A stretch of DNA of 64,000 nt from NCBI GenBank assembly GCA_036169595.1, contig CM069765.1, positions 7,302,501 to 7,366,500 on the forward strand, read 5' to 3'. The notes below the pieces were generated by a model. The model was not told the DNA's origin and searched no databases. It was given only the letters and a program-made list of their open reading frames with translations. Below are positions 1 to 13,721 of this stretch, one piece after another. Each line of letters opens with the position of its first letter. Position 1 is the stretch's first letter. Source of the stretch: Dictyostelium firmibasis. Lineage: Eukaryota; Evosea; Eumycetozoa; Dictyosteliales; Dictyosteliaceae. Position numbers and translations under genes: made by a program.

Positions 1-376
1 AGATGATGGTGATGATGAAGATGAAGATGAAGATGAGGACGAAGAAGGTGAAGAAGATGATGATTTTGTAGATGATGGTGACGAAGATGAGGATGAAAGA
101 AATAGTAGCGTGGCAAATTTAAATGGTAAATCACCTGTTAAAAGTACTCATGCAAATCATAAATATGATAAAGAAGAAGAGGAGGATGGTGAATCTGAAG
201 AAGAGGAAGAATCTGAAGAAGAGAATAACGACAATACAAACACAAATGGTCATACCTCTGGTTTAAGTAGACCTATTAATAATAATAATAATAATGATAA
301 TAACCATAATAACCATAATAATGATAATAATAATATAAACAATAGTGGTAAACAACCACACATAAGTAACAATAGC

Positions 377-408
<32 letters not shown>

Positions 409-1168
409 GAATAATGAAAATGATGACGATGATAATAGTGATGAAGATGATAACTCCGATGATTACTCAGATTCAGCAAATGATAACGAAACAACACATC
501 AAAATATAGGAATGATACAAAATCGCCAACTTTCAACAACAAACGCCAATACATCTATAACGAATACTACAACCACAACCACCACCTCCTCAATATTATA
601 TAAAAGTGTAAATTCTACCACAAACAACAACAATCCGCTATCACCAAAGTATAATTCAGAATCTGATTCAGAATCAACTGATGATGATTATTCCGATGAT
701 AACAATAATAGCACAACAAATATAAATATAGGCAATAATGTTACAAGTAAGGGTACATTTAAACAGGGTAGTAAAGAGAGAAAAGCCAATAAACCATATG
801 ATGTTTTAAATCAAAGTTATCACTCTGATGAGGATGAAGATTATGAACCATCGAGTGAAGATGGTGGCGATGAAAGTTTAGAGGATTTCGATTCTCAAGC
901 AGAGGAAGAAGAGGAAGATGACTATGATCAAGAAGAAGAAGACAAAATAGTTGCTCAATATAAACAATTAAGAGCACAAGGTATACCTCCTAAACATAGT
1001 GACTCTGAAGAAGAGGACTCCTTTAATAAGATATCAAGTAAACCAGCTTATGTACAAAATGAAGGTTCTGAGGATGAAGCATCTGATGAAGATTATGGTG
1101 ATAGTTTTTCTAAAAAAAGAAAAAATGAAGAAGAGGACTCACATCTTTCAAAGAAGAGAGCTTTTTAA
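1..1168 (+). CDS. Acidic low-complexity protein, 5' end outside window
   Basis: The reading frame is open from base 2 to the TAA at 1166-1168, so at least 388 residues are present and the start lies to the left of the window. The protein is dominated by Asp/Glu runs, an Asn-rich middle coded by AAT repeats, and Ser/Thr stretches. Near the C-terminus are short basic clusters (KKRK, then KKRAF at the very end) that could serve as nuclear localisation signals. A more ordinary stretch about 50-100 residues from the end (KIVAQYKQLRAQGIPPKHSD) may be a short helix. Acidic proteins of this make-up are often chromatin or nucleolar factors, but no domain is recognised and no function is assigned. Confidence 0.75.
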
Positions 1169-1189
1169 AAATAATAATTAAAAAAGTTA

Positions 1190-1229
<40 letters not shown>

Positions 1230-1533
1230 AAAAAAAAAATAAAATTAGAAAAAAAAAAAAAAACTTTTTGTAAACATCGATAAAATAAAAAATAACAACA
1301 AAGAAGAAATTTTAACTAAATATATATTTTAAACATTTATTTAAATGATTGCATACAATTACAACTTGTTTTGATTGTTTTTTTTTTTTTTTTTTTTTTT
1401 TCTTCTTTTGCCTTTTATTTATTTTTTTTTTCTTTTTTTTTTTTTTTTTTTTTTTCTTCTTTTACCTTTTTTTCTTCTTTTACCTTTTTTTTTTTCTTCT
1501 TTTGCTTTATTATTTATTTTTTTACCAACCTAT
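1169..1533. other. Intergenic, convergent 3' ends
   Basis: This gap lies between two genes that converge on it. It is almost entirely A runs (about 1190-1260) and T runs (about 1380-1500). Phe-rich open frames over the T runs are composition artefacts. No RNA gene or repeat beyond homopolymers is seen. Confidence 0.7.
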
Positions 1534-3393
1534 TTAAATTAAAATATCAATTGATTCTTGAGCAACAATAGCGAAAATAGTAGCAGAGATAACTTTGAGA
1601 TCTTCAAAGGCATTCAAAGTACTAGTATGAACGGTTGTATGAGTATTGATACCATTCAAAGGTACGAATAATTGTTTAATGTACTCAAAGATTGCAATAA
1701 CATCTCTTGGAGTACCTTTGTAATCTGGGAAGTATTGTTTGAAATCTGCTCCTTTTTTAATCTTCTCAACAAACAAATCTCTATCTGTGAAGAAAAGGAT
1801 AGCAGGTCTCTTTATGAAACGTGTAAAGTATCTAAACAACTCTACTGATCTAACTAAATTATTATTTGATAATGTCTCTGTAAAAACGTCGACTGAAACA
1901 TTTGAATCTTCATTATAGGATGATAATGATGTATTACTATTACTATTGATTAATTGACTACTATTATTTAAAAATCCACTACCTCCACTTCCACCTAATG
2001 ATACATTGTTGTTATTGTTATTATTATTATTTCCATTCCCATTTAAACCTGGGGATGAAATTGACCCATTACTATTGCTAGTTGTTAAATTTATATTTGA
2101 AGTACTACCACCTTTACCCTTTATTGTTGATAATGATTTAGTTCTTGGTAAAATACGTGTTGACTTTATATTATGTGTTTGTTTCTTTATAACCTCCTCA
2201 ATTGAATCAAATGATGCTAATGAACAAACCCACACAAATGATTTGGTATCTGTGAAATCATGTATCCAATTTTCAATATTTTCAACTTTTAATGATGATA
2301 TATTTAAAATTCTATATGAAATATATTATATTATTATTATTATTATTACTATTAATAATTTATCATATATATATATTGTTATATTTAAAAATAAAATAAA
2401 TACCTTAAATCTGATAATGCATATTCTGGTAAAGAATTTTCTAAAGGTTGATGAATTAATTGTAAGATTTCAGCCTCATCCAAACGTTTTGGACGTTCAC
2501 CGAAAACACGATTACAAACGTTGAATTGATTGATTGATTGAATTAGATAGAGTGGCAATAACTGTTCACGATGATGGCAATAGGTTGAAACTACTGATGG
2601 ATCATTCCAAAATGATTTCAACTCATTGAAGGTTGGAATTGCCAAAGGACGTTTATTGAATGTGTCATCTTTTACCTTAAGAATTCTATGTGCATTCTCG
2701 ATTGAGTTTGATTTATTTTGAAATGGTATAGCATTGATAATATTATATTTAATGATGATTCTTAATGTAGATATCGCTAAATCTGTAAAATAGTTTTGAT
2801 AGTAAATACGTTCAACATCTGTAATCTTTTCACTCTGTTTCAAATTCTTTAATAGTTCATCACATTTCGATCCTGGTAATCCAAATGCTATAACACTACT
2901 AAGTTCAGTCTTAAACTCACTATATGTCTTACTATTATTGGTTCTTTGTGTTGTACTTTGTTGTAATAAACTAGTTGGTGCTGATTTCTTCCATGGGTTG
3001 GTTTGTTCTGATCCAAATGGTTCATCAACACTATAACAATATTCATATAAACTATTTTTTTAAAAAAAATATATAATAATAAAATAAAAGTGTATATTAA
3101 TATATTTATTTTTATTTTTGTAGTATGTGCGTAATGTGTAAAAAAAAAAAAAGAAAAAAAAAAAAAAAAAAAATATACTCTTTACAAATACGTGATATTG
3201 GCGATCTTGATAGTTTTATTTGTGTTAACTCAATCGCAGTTCTCGTTCTTTGCATTAATGCTTGTTTTAATTCTAATAGTTGACTGTCTGTTGCATTACC
3301 TCCATGAGTTGCTGTAGTGGTTGATACTTTAGCTGTTTCATTATTATTTGTGTTGGTCGATGTTGTTGTATCATTCTTTTCACCAACAATCAT
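1534..3393 (-). CDS. Divergent G-protein alpha-like subunit with eroded GTP-binding motifs
   Basis: Three exons, complement(1534..2311, 2404..3051, 3179..3393), give 546 residues. The frame is kept at both joins. The order is that of a G-alpha: a Thr-rich N-terminus without a myristoylation MGxxxS, a degenerate P-loop, a helical domain (FNELKSFWNDPSVVSTYCHHRE matches the usual LWxDPgIqxcYxRRxE), then ENWIHDFTD matching the KWIHCFED that follows switch II. An Asn/Ser-rich insertion follows, then LFFTDRDLFVEKI and a C-terminal region resembling TCATDTxN...VF.aV. Every nucleotide-contact motif is altered: GLPGSKCD for GAGESGKS, NISSL for DVGGQ, FTDRD for NKKD. It is probably one of the G-alpha-like subunits of Dictyostelium, most likely unable to bind or hydrolyse GTP. 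The fold assignment is good; loss of activity is inference. Confidence 0.85.
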
Positions 3394-4806
<1,413 letters not shown>

Positions 4807-5333
4807 ATGGTACGTTCTATCTGATATTATATTTACATATTATTATTATTATTATTATCATCACTTGTTTCTCTCGGTTTCTATTCTTCTTTTTTTTTTT
4901 TTTTGATTGACGAAAAGATAACAATGGATTGATAGAGAAAAGATTAGTGTTTGATAGAAGATTGAAAGTGTAGATTATTAATTGACTTTTTATATAGGCC
5001 AAAAGAACAAAGAAAGTCGGAGTAGTCGGTAAATACGGTACCAGATATGGTGCTTCTTTAAGAAAGCAAGTTAAAAAGATGGAAATCACCCAACACGGTA
5101 CTTACACCTGTTCATTCTGTGGTAAAGTAAGTATCAAATTTAGATAAATGGAACCTATGATCGTAACTAATAACAAATAAAAAAAATAGGATGCTGTCAG
5201 ACGTTCATCCGTTGGTATCTGGAAATGTAACGGTTGTCGTAAAGTTTTAGCTGGTGGTGCTTGGACTATGTCAACTGCCGCTGGTGCCACTGTTAGATCA
5301 ACTATCAGACGTCTCAGAGAGTTAAATAACTAA
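4807..5333 (+). CDS. rpl37A: 60S ribosomal protein L37a (eL43)
   Basis: Three exons, 4807..4809, 4998..5126 and 5190..5333, give 91 residues, the usual eL43 length. The first coding exon is only the ATG, directly followed by a GTACGT donor; the second starts [20 protein letters not shown], the family hallmark. The C4 zinc ribbon is present as CSFC and CNGC, and the protein ends [10 protein letters not shown]. It is a structural protein of the large ribosomal subunit that binds 28S rRNA. Both introns have GTA..TAG borders. Identification is firm from near-complete family identity. Confidence 0.97.
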
Positions 5334-6107
5334 AGAACCATTATATATATGAAATAAAAAAAATCAGGACCAATATACACTGGTTTTAAAAAAAATAAAT
5401 ATATTAAAAAATATTTGTATCAAGTTTTCTTTTTTTTAAATTTTTTTTAGTTTTTCAATATAACCATGAAGGTTAAATTGGTATCATATAAAATTCAGAA
5501 AAAAAAATATATTTTTTTATTATGGGTGTAACCAACTATATTCAAAAAAATTTTCAGTTTGAAATAATTGAAAAGAAAATTAAAAAAGATATTACTTTAG
5601 AGATTATCAAACTTTTTGCATTAATTTAAAATTTTTTTTTTTTTTTTTTTAAAAAAAATTATTAAATAATTTGTAAATCCTTAAAGAAATCATGTCTCAC
5701 TTGAATTATCAAACTTTGAAAATAATTATTTTTCATTTTTTCATTTTTTTATTTTTTTATTTTTTTCATAAATTTTATTTTAAAAAAAGAGAAGTTAAAA
5801 GTAAATTCATTAAAAATGGGCCAGAAAAACTTTTTAAAATTGCGATGCGTTTAAATTGAATGGAAAATTGAAAAGAAATTGGTTTTTAATAATATTCAAA
5901 ATACACTTATGATAAAAAAAATATTTTTTCAACTTAAAAAAATGAATTTCCAAAGGTCGAAATTTTTTTATTTTTAGTCAAATAATTAAAAATAATTTTT
6001 AAATGGTACTGTACCCAAGGTTTTAATAAAGATTTTTTTGTTTTTCTTTTTTTTTTGAATCGGTAATGGAGTTGGAAACTTAGAGGTAGTATGGGGGAAC
6101 TACTCCA

Positions 6108-6169
<62 letters not shown>

Positions 6170-6226
6170 CCTTAAAAAAAAAAAAATTATATTTACAAAT
6201 CAATTAAAATATATATATATTAAAAA
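5334..6226. other. Intergenic, AT desert
   Basis: Roughly 900 bases of A/T runs between two same-strand genes. AATAAA-like signals follow rpl37A at about 5350-5400. A small GC-richer island at 6061-6110 is noted as a finding. Nothing else can be supported. Confidence 0.6.
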
Positions 6227-7340
6227 ATGAATAAAAATATTCTCCTATTCTTAATGATCTTTGTTTTTTCATTTGGCACAGTAGTTAAATGTTCAAATAA
6301 TTATCTCTTCTCAATTACTTCAAGCTATATTCCAGAATCTGGTCAATTAATTAGCATTTATGATGCAACAGCCATGACAAAATTTTCCACAATTTCAATT
6401 AATATTGAATACCAAATTTTATCAATTTTAAGTGTTGATTTGGAACACCATGAGGTAATTATGTTTTAAATAATATTATATAATAAAAATTATAATATAA
6501 TAAAATATAAAATTCTAATATTTATTTTTTTAAAATAAAAAAATTATAAAAAAATAATAATAAAAGATGGTTTTATTAGGATATTCAAACTATACCAATA
6601 AAGAAGCAATGGTGCAATTTAATATGAATAATCTTAAAATTTCAGTTTTAACTGAAGTTGATAATGGAGTAGTATCAAACTTTACTAATAATATCCAACC
6701 AGCTAGTTTCATTGATAAATCAGCTTTATCAGTTGGTTTAATCAATGAAGATAGAGTTCCATCAATAATTGAGTGGGATTTTTCAAGTGGTTCTCTCATA
6801 AATTCAACCCTTCGTTTACCATACTACAATGATGCCATTTATACCGCACCACCATTTTATGCTTACTCTGAATTAAATGATATGGTATATGTTCTTTATG
6901 AAACTAACAGACATCCATCTGAAAATGCATCTCTTGCTAAATTTAAACATTCAAACCCAAAAGATATTCATGTTTCATTCGATATTAAAGGTTTGGATAT
7001 TAATGATACAATCATAGTTTTCACTAATCCAAGTGGTGATGTTTTCGCAGTAACTTCTTATGATTCAGCTAGAATTGGAATTTGTAAAATTAATTTCAAA
7101 CTTTCATCATGTGATTTGGTTGAAACTTTCGTAGTTGGCTTTGATTATCAACAACAAGGTTATACACCAGCATTTTTAAGTTGTGATGGTTCAAAATTAA
7201 TTCTTGTTGGTAATTTAAATTCTCCATCAACTCCATTCTTTGTAGTTGATACCACAAGCTTTTCAATGTCTATGTTTTATTTACCAAATGATTGGAGTAC
7301 ACATTCTTTAGATACTTATACATTCTTTAACTATTTATAA
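6227..7340 (+). CDS. Secreted protein of unknown function
   Basis: Two exons, 6227..6454 and 6567..7340, join in frame (phase 0) to give 333 residues. The N-terminus MNKNILLFLMIFVFSFGTVVKCS is a typical cleavable signal peptide, so the product should enter the secretory pathway. The body has no transmembrane helix and consists of alternating short hydrophobic and polar stretches with several N-x-S/T sites (for example NYT, NFT, NAS), a pattern compatible with a beta-propeller-like extracellular protein. No catalytic motif is recognised. Dictyostelium has families of similar small secreted proteins, but I cannot name this one. The second exon begins with an in-frame ATG, so a shorter product is formally possible but would lack the signal peptide. 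Confidence 0.85.
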
Positions 7341-7511
7341 AATTAATTTTATAAATCACAACAAAACAAATTAACTAAATAAAAAAAAAAAAAAAAAAAA
7401 AAGTTAACTTTTATTTTTTTATTTTCTTTTAATTCACTCAATTGTTTTTTATTATATAAATAATGTTTAATTTTTTTTTTTTTTATTATTTTTTTTTTTT
7501 TAATAATCAAA

Positions 7512-9239
7512 TTATTTTTCCCTGTCAACTTGATTGGTTTCAGTAGAAGTTTCAGTTTCAATTGTAATTTTAGGTTCAGTTGTAATTTCAGTTGAAGATT
7601 TTGCCCAACTTGGTAAATCAGTTTTATAAGACCAATCACTTGAAGAATATGATAATGCATGTAAATAAATACCAAACGAAAATTGGCTACTATCAGACCA
7701 AACTATTGAACAATCATTACAATGAATTGGTGAAATACCATCATCAATAAATTCTTCTTCTTCTTTTGTAACTTTACATATTATTGTTGGTTGTGAATTT
7801 TTTTTATTATTTCCATTATTATTATTAAGTTTTTCTTCATCTTTTACAAAATTTGATGAATCATCATCTTCATCGAAAATATATGAAGTTTTACCATCAC
7901 TAGTCAAAGCTTTAAAGGATTCTTTAAATTCATTATTATACAAAGGATCATTTGCAATTGGAAATCCTAACCATTTCAAGTGAACACGAATTTGATGAGT
8001 TCTACCAGTTTTAGGAGTACATAATACAATGGATGTATTTGTAGATTGATCATAACTAAATAGTTTAATATGGGTTATTGATTGTTTACCACCAATACCA
8101 ACATGATTAATACCAAGACGCATACTTTGAATAACAATTGGTTGATCAACTATAACCGTGCCATCTTCTAAAGTTTTACATAATTTTATTTGTGATGATT
8201 CAGATGATTCAGATGATTCAGATGATTTGGATGATTGAGGAAATTTACCAATAACTTTAGCTAAATATTGTTTTGAAACTGAACCAGATTGAATTTGATT
8301 TGCTTTTTTATTGGCAGCGTCAGGAGTACGTGCCAATAATAGAAGACCAGAAGTTAAACGATCTAAACGATGAACACCATACAATTGATTGATACCATGC
8401 TCAGAGGCTAACATATACATTAAAGAATTGTGACGAAATCTACCACATGGATGAACTGGAATAGATGATGGTTTATCGACTACCACAACATTATTGTCCA
8501 ATGATACGATTTTAAGTGGTTCACCAGTTATAGGTGGTTCATGTCTATGTACTGTATGAATGATAGTATCATTTAATTTAATTTTATATGATGGTGATAC
8601 TAATTCATCGTTTACTTTAATTAAACCTCTTTTAATCTTCTTTAGATATACATCACGTGAATTTGTTGAAAATTCTTGTGAAAACATATCTAATATAGAT
8701 TGACCGAACCAACGTTCCTTTGCAAATACTTTGAATGTATATTGATATGGTTCAATATGTCTAAGATTATCTTTATAATGGAATTTCGTCTCTGAGAGAA
8801 TTTGTTTAGTAATGTTACCTTCTTCATCATTCTTTTTATGAGTTTCAGCTCTCTTTTTTTGTTTTCTTGATTGCCTATTATCAATTTTCTTTTGTTTATT
8901 AAATTCTTCAATCTTTTTCTTATATTGCTGTTTAGATAGTATACTACCATCATCTTGAATATACTTTTTATTAATTATAAATGATTTTTCTTTATTTTCT
9001 GGATCTTCAACTGTTACTAAATTGCTTTGATCACCATCATGATAACTTAATATCACCCTTTTCTTTGGTTGTTCTATATTGTCATCGTCATGTAATATAC
9101 TATAAACTCTTTTTTTATAATTTGTTATTGTTGATGTTGGTGATGGTGGTGGTGGTGGTGGTGGTTCTTCAATTAATATATCATTTTCAATTGAAAAATT
9201 CTTATTATTAATTATTTCTTTTTTAATTTCTTCTTCCAT
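7512..9239 (-). CDS. RluA-family RNA pseudouridine synthase (RPUSD2 / Rib2-Pus9 type)
   Basis: A single open frame of 575 residues starting at the ATG at 9237-9239. The N-terminal 150 residues are charged and Lys-rich. An S4-like region (KIKRGLIKVNDELVSPSYKIK) comes next, then the catalytic RluA domain: VVDKPSSIPVHP, the active-site block GVHRLDRLTSGLLLLAR with the catalytic Asp in HRLDR, and KTGRTHQIRVHLKWLGFPI near its end. The C-terminal segment CNDCSIVW..YLHALSYSSSDWSYKTDLPSWA matches the extension typical of eukaryotic RPUSD2/Pus9-like enzymes. It should isomerise uridine to pseudouridine in tRNA (yeast Pus8/Pus9 modify U32) or other RNA. A Ser/Glu linker is a low-complexity insertion within the domain. 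The exact substrate is not decidable here. Confidence 0.93.
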   Translation of the reverse strand: MEEEIKKEIINNKNFSIENDILIEEPPPPPPPSPTSTITNYKKRVYSILHDDDNIEQPKKRVILSYHDGDQSNLVTVEDPENKEKSFIINKKYIQDDGSILSKQQYKKKIEEFNKQKKIDNRQSRKQKKRAETHKKNDEEGNITKQILSETKFHYKDNLRHIEPYQYTFKVFAKERWFGQSILDMFSQEFSTNSRDVYLKKIKRGLIKVNDELVSPSYKIKLNDTIIHTVHRHEPPITGEPLKIVSLDNNVVVVDKPSSIPVHPCGRFRHNSLMYMLASEHGINQLYGVHRLDRLTSGLLLLARTPDAANKKANQIQSGSVSKQYLAKVIGKFPQSSKSSESSESSESSQIKLCKTLEDGTVIVDQPIVIQSMRLGINHVGIGGKQSITHIKLFSYDQSTNTSIVLCTPKTGRTHQIRVHLKWLGFPIANDPLYNNEFKESFKALTSDGKTSYIFDEDDDSSNFVKDEEKLNNNNGNNKKNSQPTIICKVTKEEEEFIDDGISPIHCNDCSIVWSDSSQFSFGIYLHALSYSSSDWSYKTDLPSWAKSSTEITTEPKITIETETSTETNQVDREK

Positions 9240-9690
9240 TTAAAAATATGAATTAAAAAAAAATAAAAATTTAAAATAAAAAAAGGGTGAAAATCGGACG
9301 AAAAAATAAAAAGAAAAAAAAAAAAAAATAAAAAAAATAAAAAATAAAAAAAAAAAAAAGTAAAAGAAATAAAAAACAAAATAAAAAAATAAAACCTTGT
9401 TAAAAAAAAATAAATAAAAAAATAAATAGAAAAGTTAATTTAGAAAATAAAAAAAAAAAGTAATAATAAAAAATAATAAACAAAAATGGTGGCAAAAACA
9501 ACAAAATCTTTCATAACTTTCTGAGAAAAAAATTAACTCAAATTTTTATTTAAATTTTTTATTTTTTTATTTTATTTTTTTTTTAATTTTTAATTTTTTT
9601 TTTTTGTTTTTTATATAAAAAAAAAATATTCATAACGTGTTTAAGTAACACATAAATAAATAAATATATATATATATATATCACTTAGGA
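9240..9690. other. Divergent intergenic region
   Basis: A/T-only spacer between the divergent pseudouridine synthase and serinc genes. It must carry both promoters. No motif beyond poly(A) and poly(T) tracts and a TA repeat at 9660-9680 is seen. Confidence 0.6.
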
Positions 9691-11114
9691 ATGCAATCTT
9701 TTATGACTGGTGCACCAGGTAAATAATATTTATAAAATAGATTATTGAAAAAAAAAAAAAAAAAAAAATTAATTAACATTGAAAAAAATAATATAATGAA
9801 GGTCACCATATACAATCTGTTAAAAAATCAACATCGACTAGACTTGTATATGTTATTTTCTTTTTAATAGTATCAGTTGTAGCATATGTTCTTAGCTATT
9901 GGTCTTTTTCTTGGTTTAATAGTTTGGATGGTAATAATAAAAAAAAAAAAATAATAATAAAAAAAAAAAAAAAAAAAAAAATTATTAACTTTATTTTAAT
10001 GGAAAAAAAAAAAAAAGTATTAAAAATTTGTAGTAAAAGTGATAGTGGATGTCAAGGGGCATTGGTGGTTTATAGACTTACCTTTGGGTTAGCATTATAT
10101 CATATTTTATTAGGATTAATAATGATAAATGTAAAGAGTGCAGGTGATGGAAGAGCCAAACTTCAAGATGGTTATTGGCCATTAAAGATATTATTGTTAG
10201 GAATTTTAATATTTGTATCATTTTTTATAACAAATCCATTTTTCAGAATTTATTCTTGGATATCGATATTTTGTGCAGCAATATTTATTTTCATTCAATT
10301 GTTATTATTGGTAGACTTTGCATACTCTTTGAATGAAAGTTGTGTTAGAAAGATTGAAGATGAAGGAAGCGATGGAAAGAAATGGTTTGTATTATTGTGT
10401 GTACTTAGTTTTGGTTGTATTGCAATTTCAGTCGCTGGTACAGTAGTGATGTTGGTATTCTTTGGCAAAGGCAATTGCTCGATCAATCAATTTTACATTG
10501 TTTTCAATTTAGGTATTTGTTTAATCGTTGGTGTACTTTCTATTAGTGGGAAAGTTCGTGAGTATAGACCATCAAGTGGTTTACTCCAAAGTGGTGTTGT
10601 TATGTTATATTGCACCTATTTGATTTACTCTGCAATCAATAGTGAACCACCTGGAACTTGTTCATCTATTAGTGTTTCTCCACCAAGAGAATCTACTATT
10701 ATCATTGGTGCTGTATTCACAATCATTTCAGTTTGTTACTCTGCATTCAGATCAAGTGATTCAACTGGACTTTTGGGTAATCACAATCATTATAGCAGTA
10801 TTCCATCCGATCCAAACTCTGAAACAACAGGTGTTTCCGATGATGAATGTGAATGTACCGCTTATAACTATACATTCTTTCATTTTACTTTTGCATGTGG
10901 TGCGATGTACCTCTCTGCACTCTTAACAAATTGGGCTACTATGAGTAATACTGATATCTCTTCTTCAACTTCTTCAACATCTTACTCAACAGTTGTTGTT
11001 GATTCTGGCATGGTTTCTGTTTGGGTTAAAGTTGTTAGTTCTTGGGTTATAGTTTTATTATATTTATGGACTTTAGTTGCACCAATATTTATTAGAAATA
11101 GAGTTTGGGATTAA
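9691..11114 (+). CDS. serinc: Serinc family (TDE1/TMS) multipass membrane protein
   Basis: Predicted exons 9691..9718, 9802..9930 and 10018..11114 give 417 residues, in the normal serinc range. The first exon is MQSFMTGAPG; the third carries the conserved block CQGALVVYRLTFGLALYHILL. About ten hydrophobic segments are spread along the protein. Serinc proteins help incorporate serine into phosphatidylserine and sphingolipids and act as lipid scramblases. The intron 9931-10017 is A-rich and could be read through in frame as a Lys-rich insertion, but removing it restores the family spacing between WFNSLD and the CQGA block. A polar Ser/Asp-rich loop precedes the last helices. A short AATAA-rich tail follows the stop. 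Confidence 0.92.
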
Positions 11115-11237
11115 TAATAAAAAATAATAAAAAAAAAAACAACACAATTTAATTTGTATATAAAATAATAATAATAATAATAATAGCAATAATAAAATAA
11201 GTGATTATTTATAAATTTAAATTTTTTATTTTTATTT

Positions 11238-12149
11238 TTATTGTGATGGTTGAGATGAAACTGGATTATTAACTAAATTTGATTTTTTAATTTGTTGTGA
11301 TCTAAAATCAGCAAAATTTTGAAGTGAAGTACCACAAATACAAGAGATGGCTTCTTTAGTGTACCAAGCTTGATGAGAAGTGATCATAACATTTGGATAA
11401 GAGATTAATAATGAGAGATTATCATCTTTGATGATTGAACCATTATGATCTTGATAAAAGTAATCAGTTTCATTTTCATAGACATCCATACCGAGTGCAC
11501 TGATTTTACCAGATTTCAAACCAACGATTGCATCACCTGCATTGACTAAAGCACCTCTTGAAACGTTGATAATCATAACACCATCTTTCATCTTCTCAAT
11601 GGTTTGAGTATTCACCATATATTTAGTTTGTGGTGTGAGTGGAGTATGTAAAGAGATGACATCACATTGTTTCCAAATTTCATCCAAGTTTTTAACATAC
11701 TCAATACCAATATCAGTGACAGCTTTATTCTCAATGATATCGTATGCAATAACTTTAGCACCGAAACCTAATTTTAATACACGACATAATTGTTCACCAA
11801 TGTTACCAGTACCAACAATACCATACACTTTATTGACCATATTGAAACCTTCCATACCATTGATTTCAAAGTTACCATCTCTAACACGGTCATGAGCTTT
11901 GTGAGTTTTTCTATTCAATGCCATAATTAATGAAAGTGCATACTCTGATACTGCATTTGGTGAGTAGGCTGGTACTCTCAACACTGGAATTCCTAATTTA
12001 TTAGCTGCTTCTAAATCAACCTTATTGAATCCTGCACATCTCATTAAAATAACTCTAGTACCATTTGAATGTAATGTTTCAATAACTTCTTTTGAAAGAT
12101 CATCATTTACAAAACAACAAACTGCTTCTGATCCTTTAGCTTCATTAAC

Positions 12150-12188
<39 letters not shown>

Positions 12189-12266
12189 ATAATAACAAAA
12201 ATTAAAAATAAAAAAAAATTTTATTATTATTATTTGTGTTTATTTATTTTAATTTTTTGTTTTACT

Positions 12267-12310
<44 letters not shown>

Positions 12311-12429
12311 ACACTTACTGATTTCATATCACATGCACCGATGACATAATTAATTTCAAATGAAAATTTATTTAAATCATTGAACCATTTTACCCAATAT
12401 GGTTTACTTGAGAATAATGTAACTTTCAT
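11238..12429 (-). CDS. ldhA: D-lactate dehydrogenase (D-2-hydroxyacid dehydrogenase family)
   Basis: Two exons, complement(11238..12149, 12319..12429), give 340 residues, the standard length. The Rossmann motif is GIVGTGNIGEQL. The catalytic triad of the family is present: Arg in NVSRGALVN, Glu in GMDVYENE and His in ITSHQAWYT. CAGFN, the substrate-loop block, follows ILMR. The N-terminal exon starts MKVTLFSSKPYWVKWFND. The enzyme would reduce pyruvate to D-lactate with NADH in the cytosol. D-LDH sequences of this bacterial-like type are known in Dictyostelium. It converges with serinc, with only about 120 bp between their ends. Confidence 0.93.
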
Positions 12430-12805
12430 TTTGTTTTTGGCTATGAATAATAAAAAACAGTGAAGTGGTGGGTTTTTTTTTTTTTTTTTTTAATAAAATT
12501 AATTAATGAAAAAAAATAAAAAAAAAATAACCCTTTTTAATTAAAAAAATAATAAAAAAATAAAAATAAAAATTTAAAAAAAAAAAAATAATTAAAAATA
12601 AAATCAAAAAAAAATAGAAAATTAATTGAATTTTCAATAAATCATATTATGCATAAAATTAACCAGTCCTATGCGAGCCGATTCGAATTATTTCCATAAT
12701 ATCTATTGCCTGTTTTTTATGTAACAAAAAAAAAAAAAAAAGATTTTTTCGTAAACCCATGAATTTTCTATTAATAATTGAATGAATTATAATAAGGTTC
12801 ACTTT

Positions 12806-12847
<42 letters not shown>

Positions 12848-13429
12848 CACCTTTAACTTTTATTTTTTTTATTTTTATTTTTTATTATTATTTTATATAA
12901 AAACCAATATAGGGATACTTGACTTTTGATTAAAATAAACTATAATACTTTTTATTGAAAATTCATTGAATGAAAAATAAACATAATAATAAATTTTATT
13001 TACTGTAAAGGAGTATATAAATTAGATAGGTCACTTATTTTTTTTATAAAATAAAAGAAAAAAAAAAACAAGATTAGAGTTGTGAAAAAAAAAAAAAAAT
13101 AAAATACAAAATCGAAACCAATTATTTTTTAAGAATACCAAATTCAATTTTTTTTTTTTTTTTTCACATAATACAGATATCATCAAAATACTTGGAATTA
13201 GTAGTAGGGAAATAAATTAAATACAATAAATATATGGGTATTTGGCCAAATTAAATATTGTTGGGGAAAAAAAAAAAATAAAAAAATTGAAAAAAATAAA
13301 AGTTGTGATTTGTGGGAAAAAAAAAGAGAAAAAAATGTAATCAAATAAATTCACTTTTTTTTTTTTTTAACATATCACTCAGCGTGAAATGTGTGTAAAG
13401 ATTGAGTGTGGCGAGAAAAGGGTGTAAAT

Positions 13430-13462
<33 letters not shown>

Positions 13463-13677
13463 AATATTCAATATTATTAATTTTATTTTAATATATTTTA
13501 TTTTATTTTTTTTTTTTTATAATTATTTCTTTTTTTTTTTTGTTTTGGATAACAGTAAATTATCATAACAATTGATTTTTTTTATTTTTTTATTTTTTTT
13601 TTTATTTTTTTTTTATATAGCCTGACGTTACAAAATATCTAAGTAGTTTCATAGAGTTTTGAAAAGAAAATTCAATT

Positions 13678-13721
<44 letters not shown>

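Noticed and set aside
5520-5527. ACCCATAA on the minus strand, a DUSE-like promoter word of small nuclear RNA genes
   Set aside because: No structured or conserved RNA-like sequence at the expected distance of about 60 bases on that strand.
9931-10017. Lys/Ile-rich in-frame insertion in serinc
   Set aside because: Better explained as an A-rich intron with GTAATA donor and AAAAG acceptor.
12660-12710. tRNA-like ATTCGAATCG word on the minus strand
   Set aside because: No matching D arm, anticodon stem or acceptor stem could be folded.
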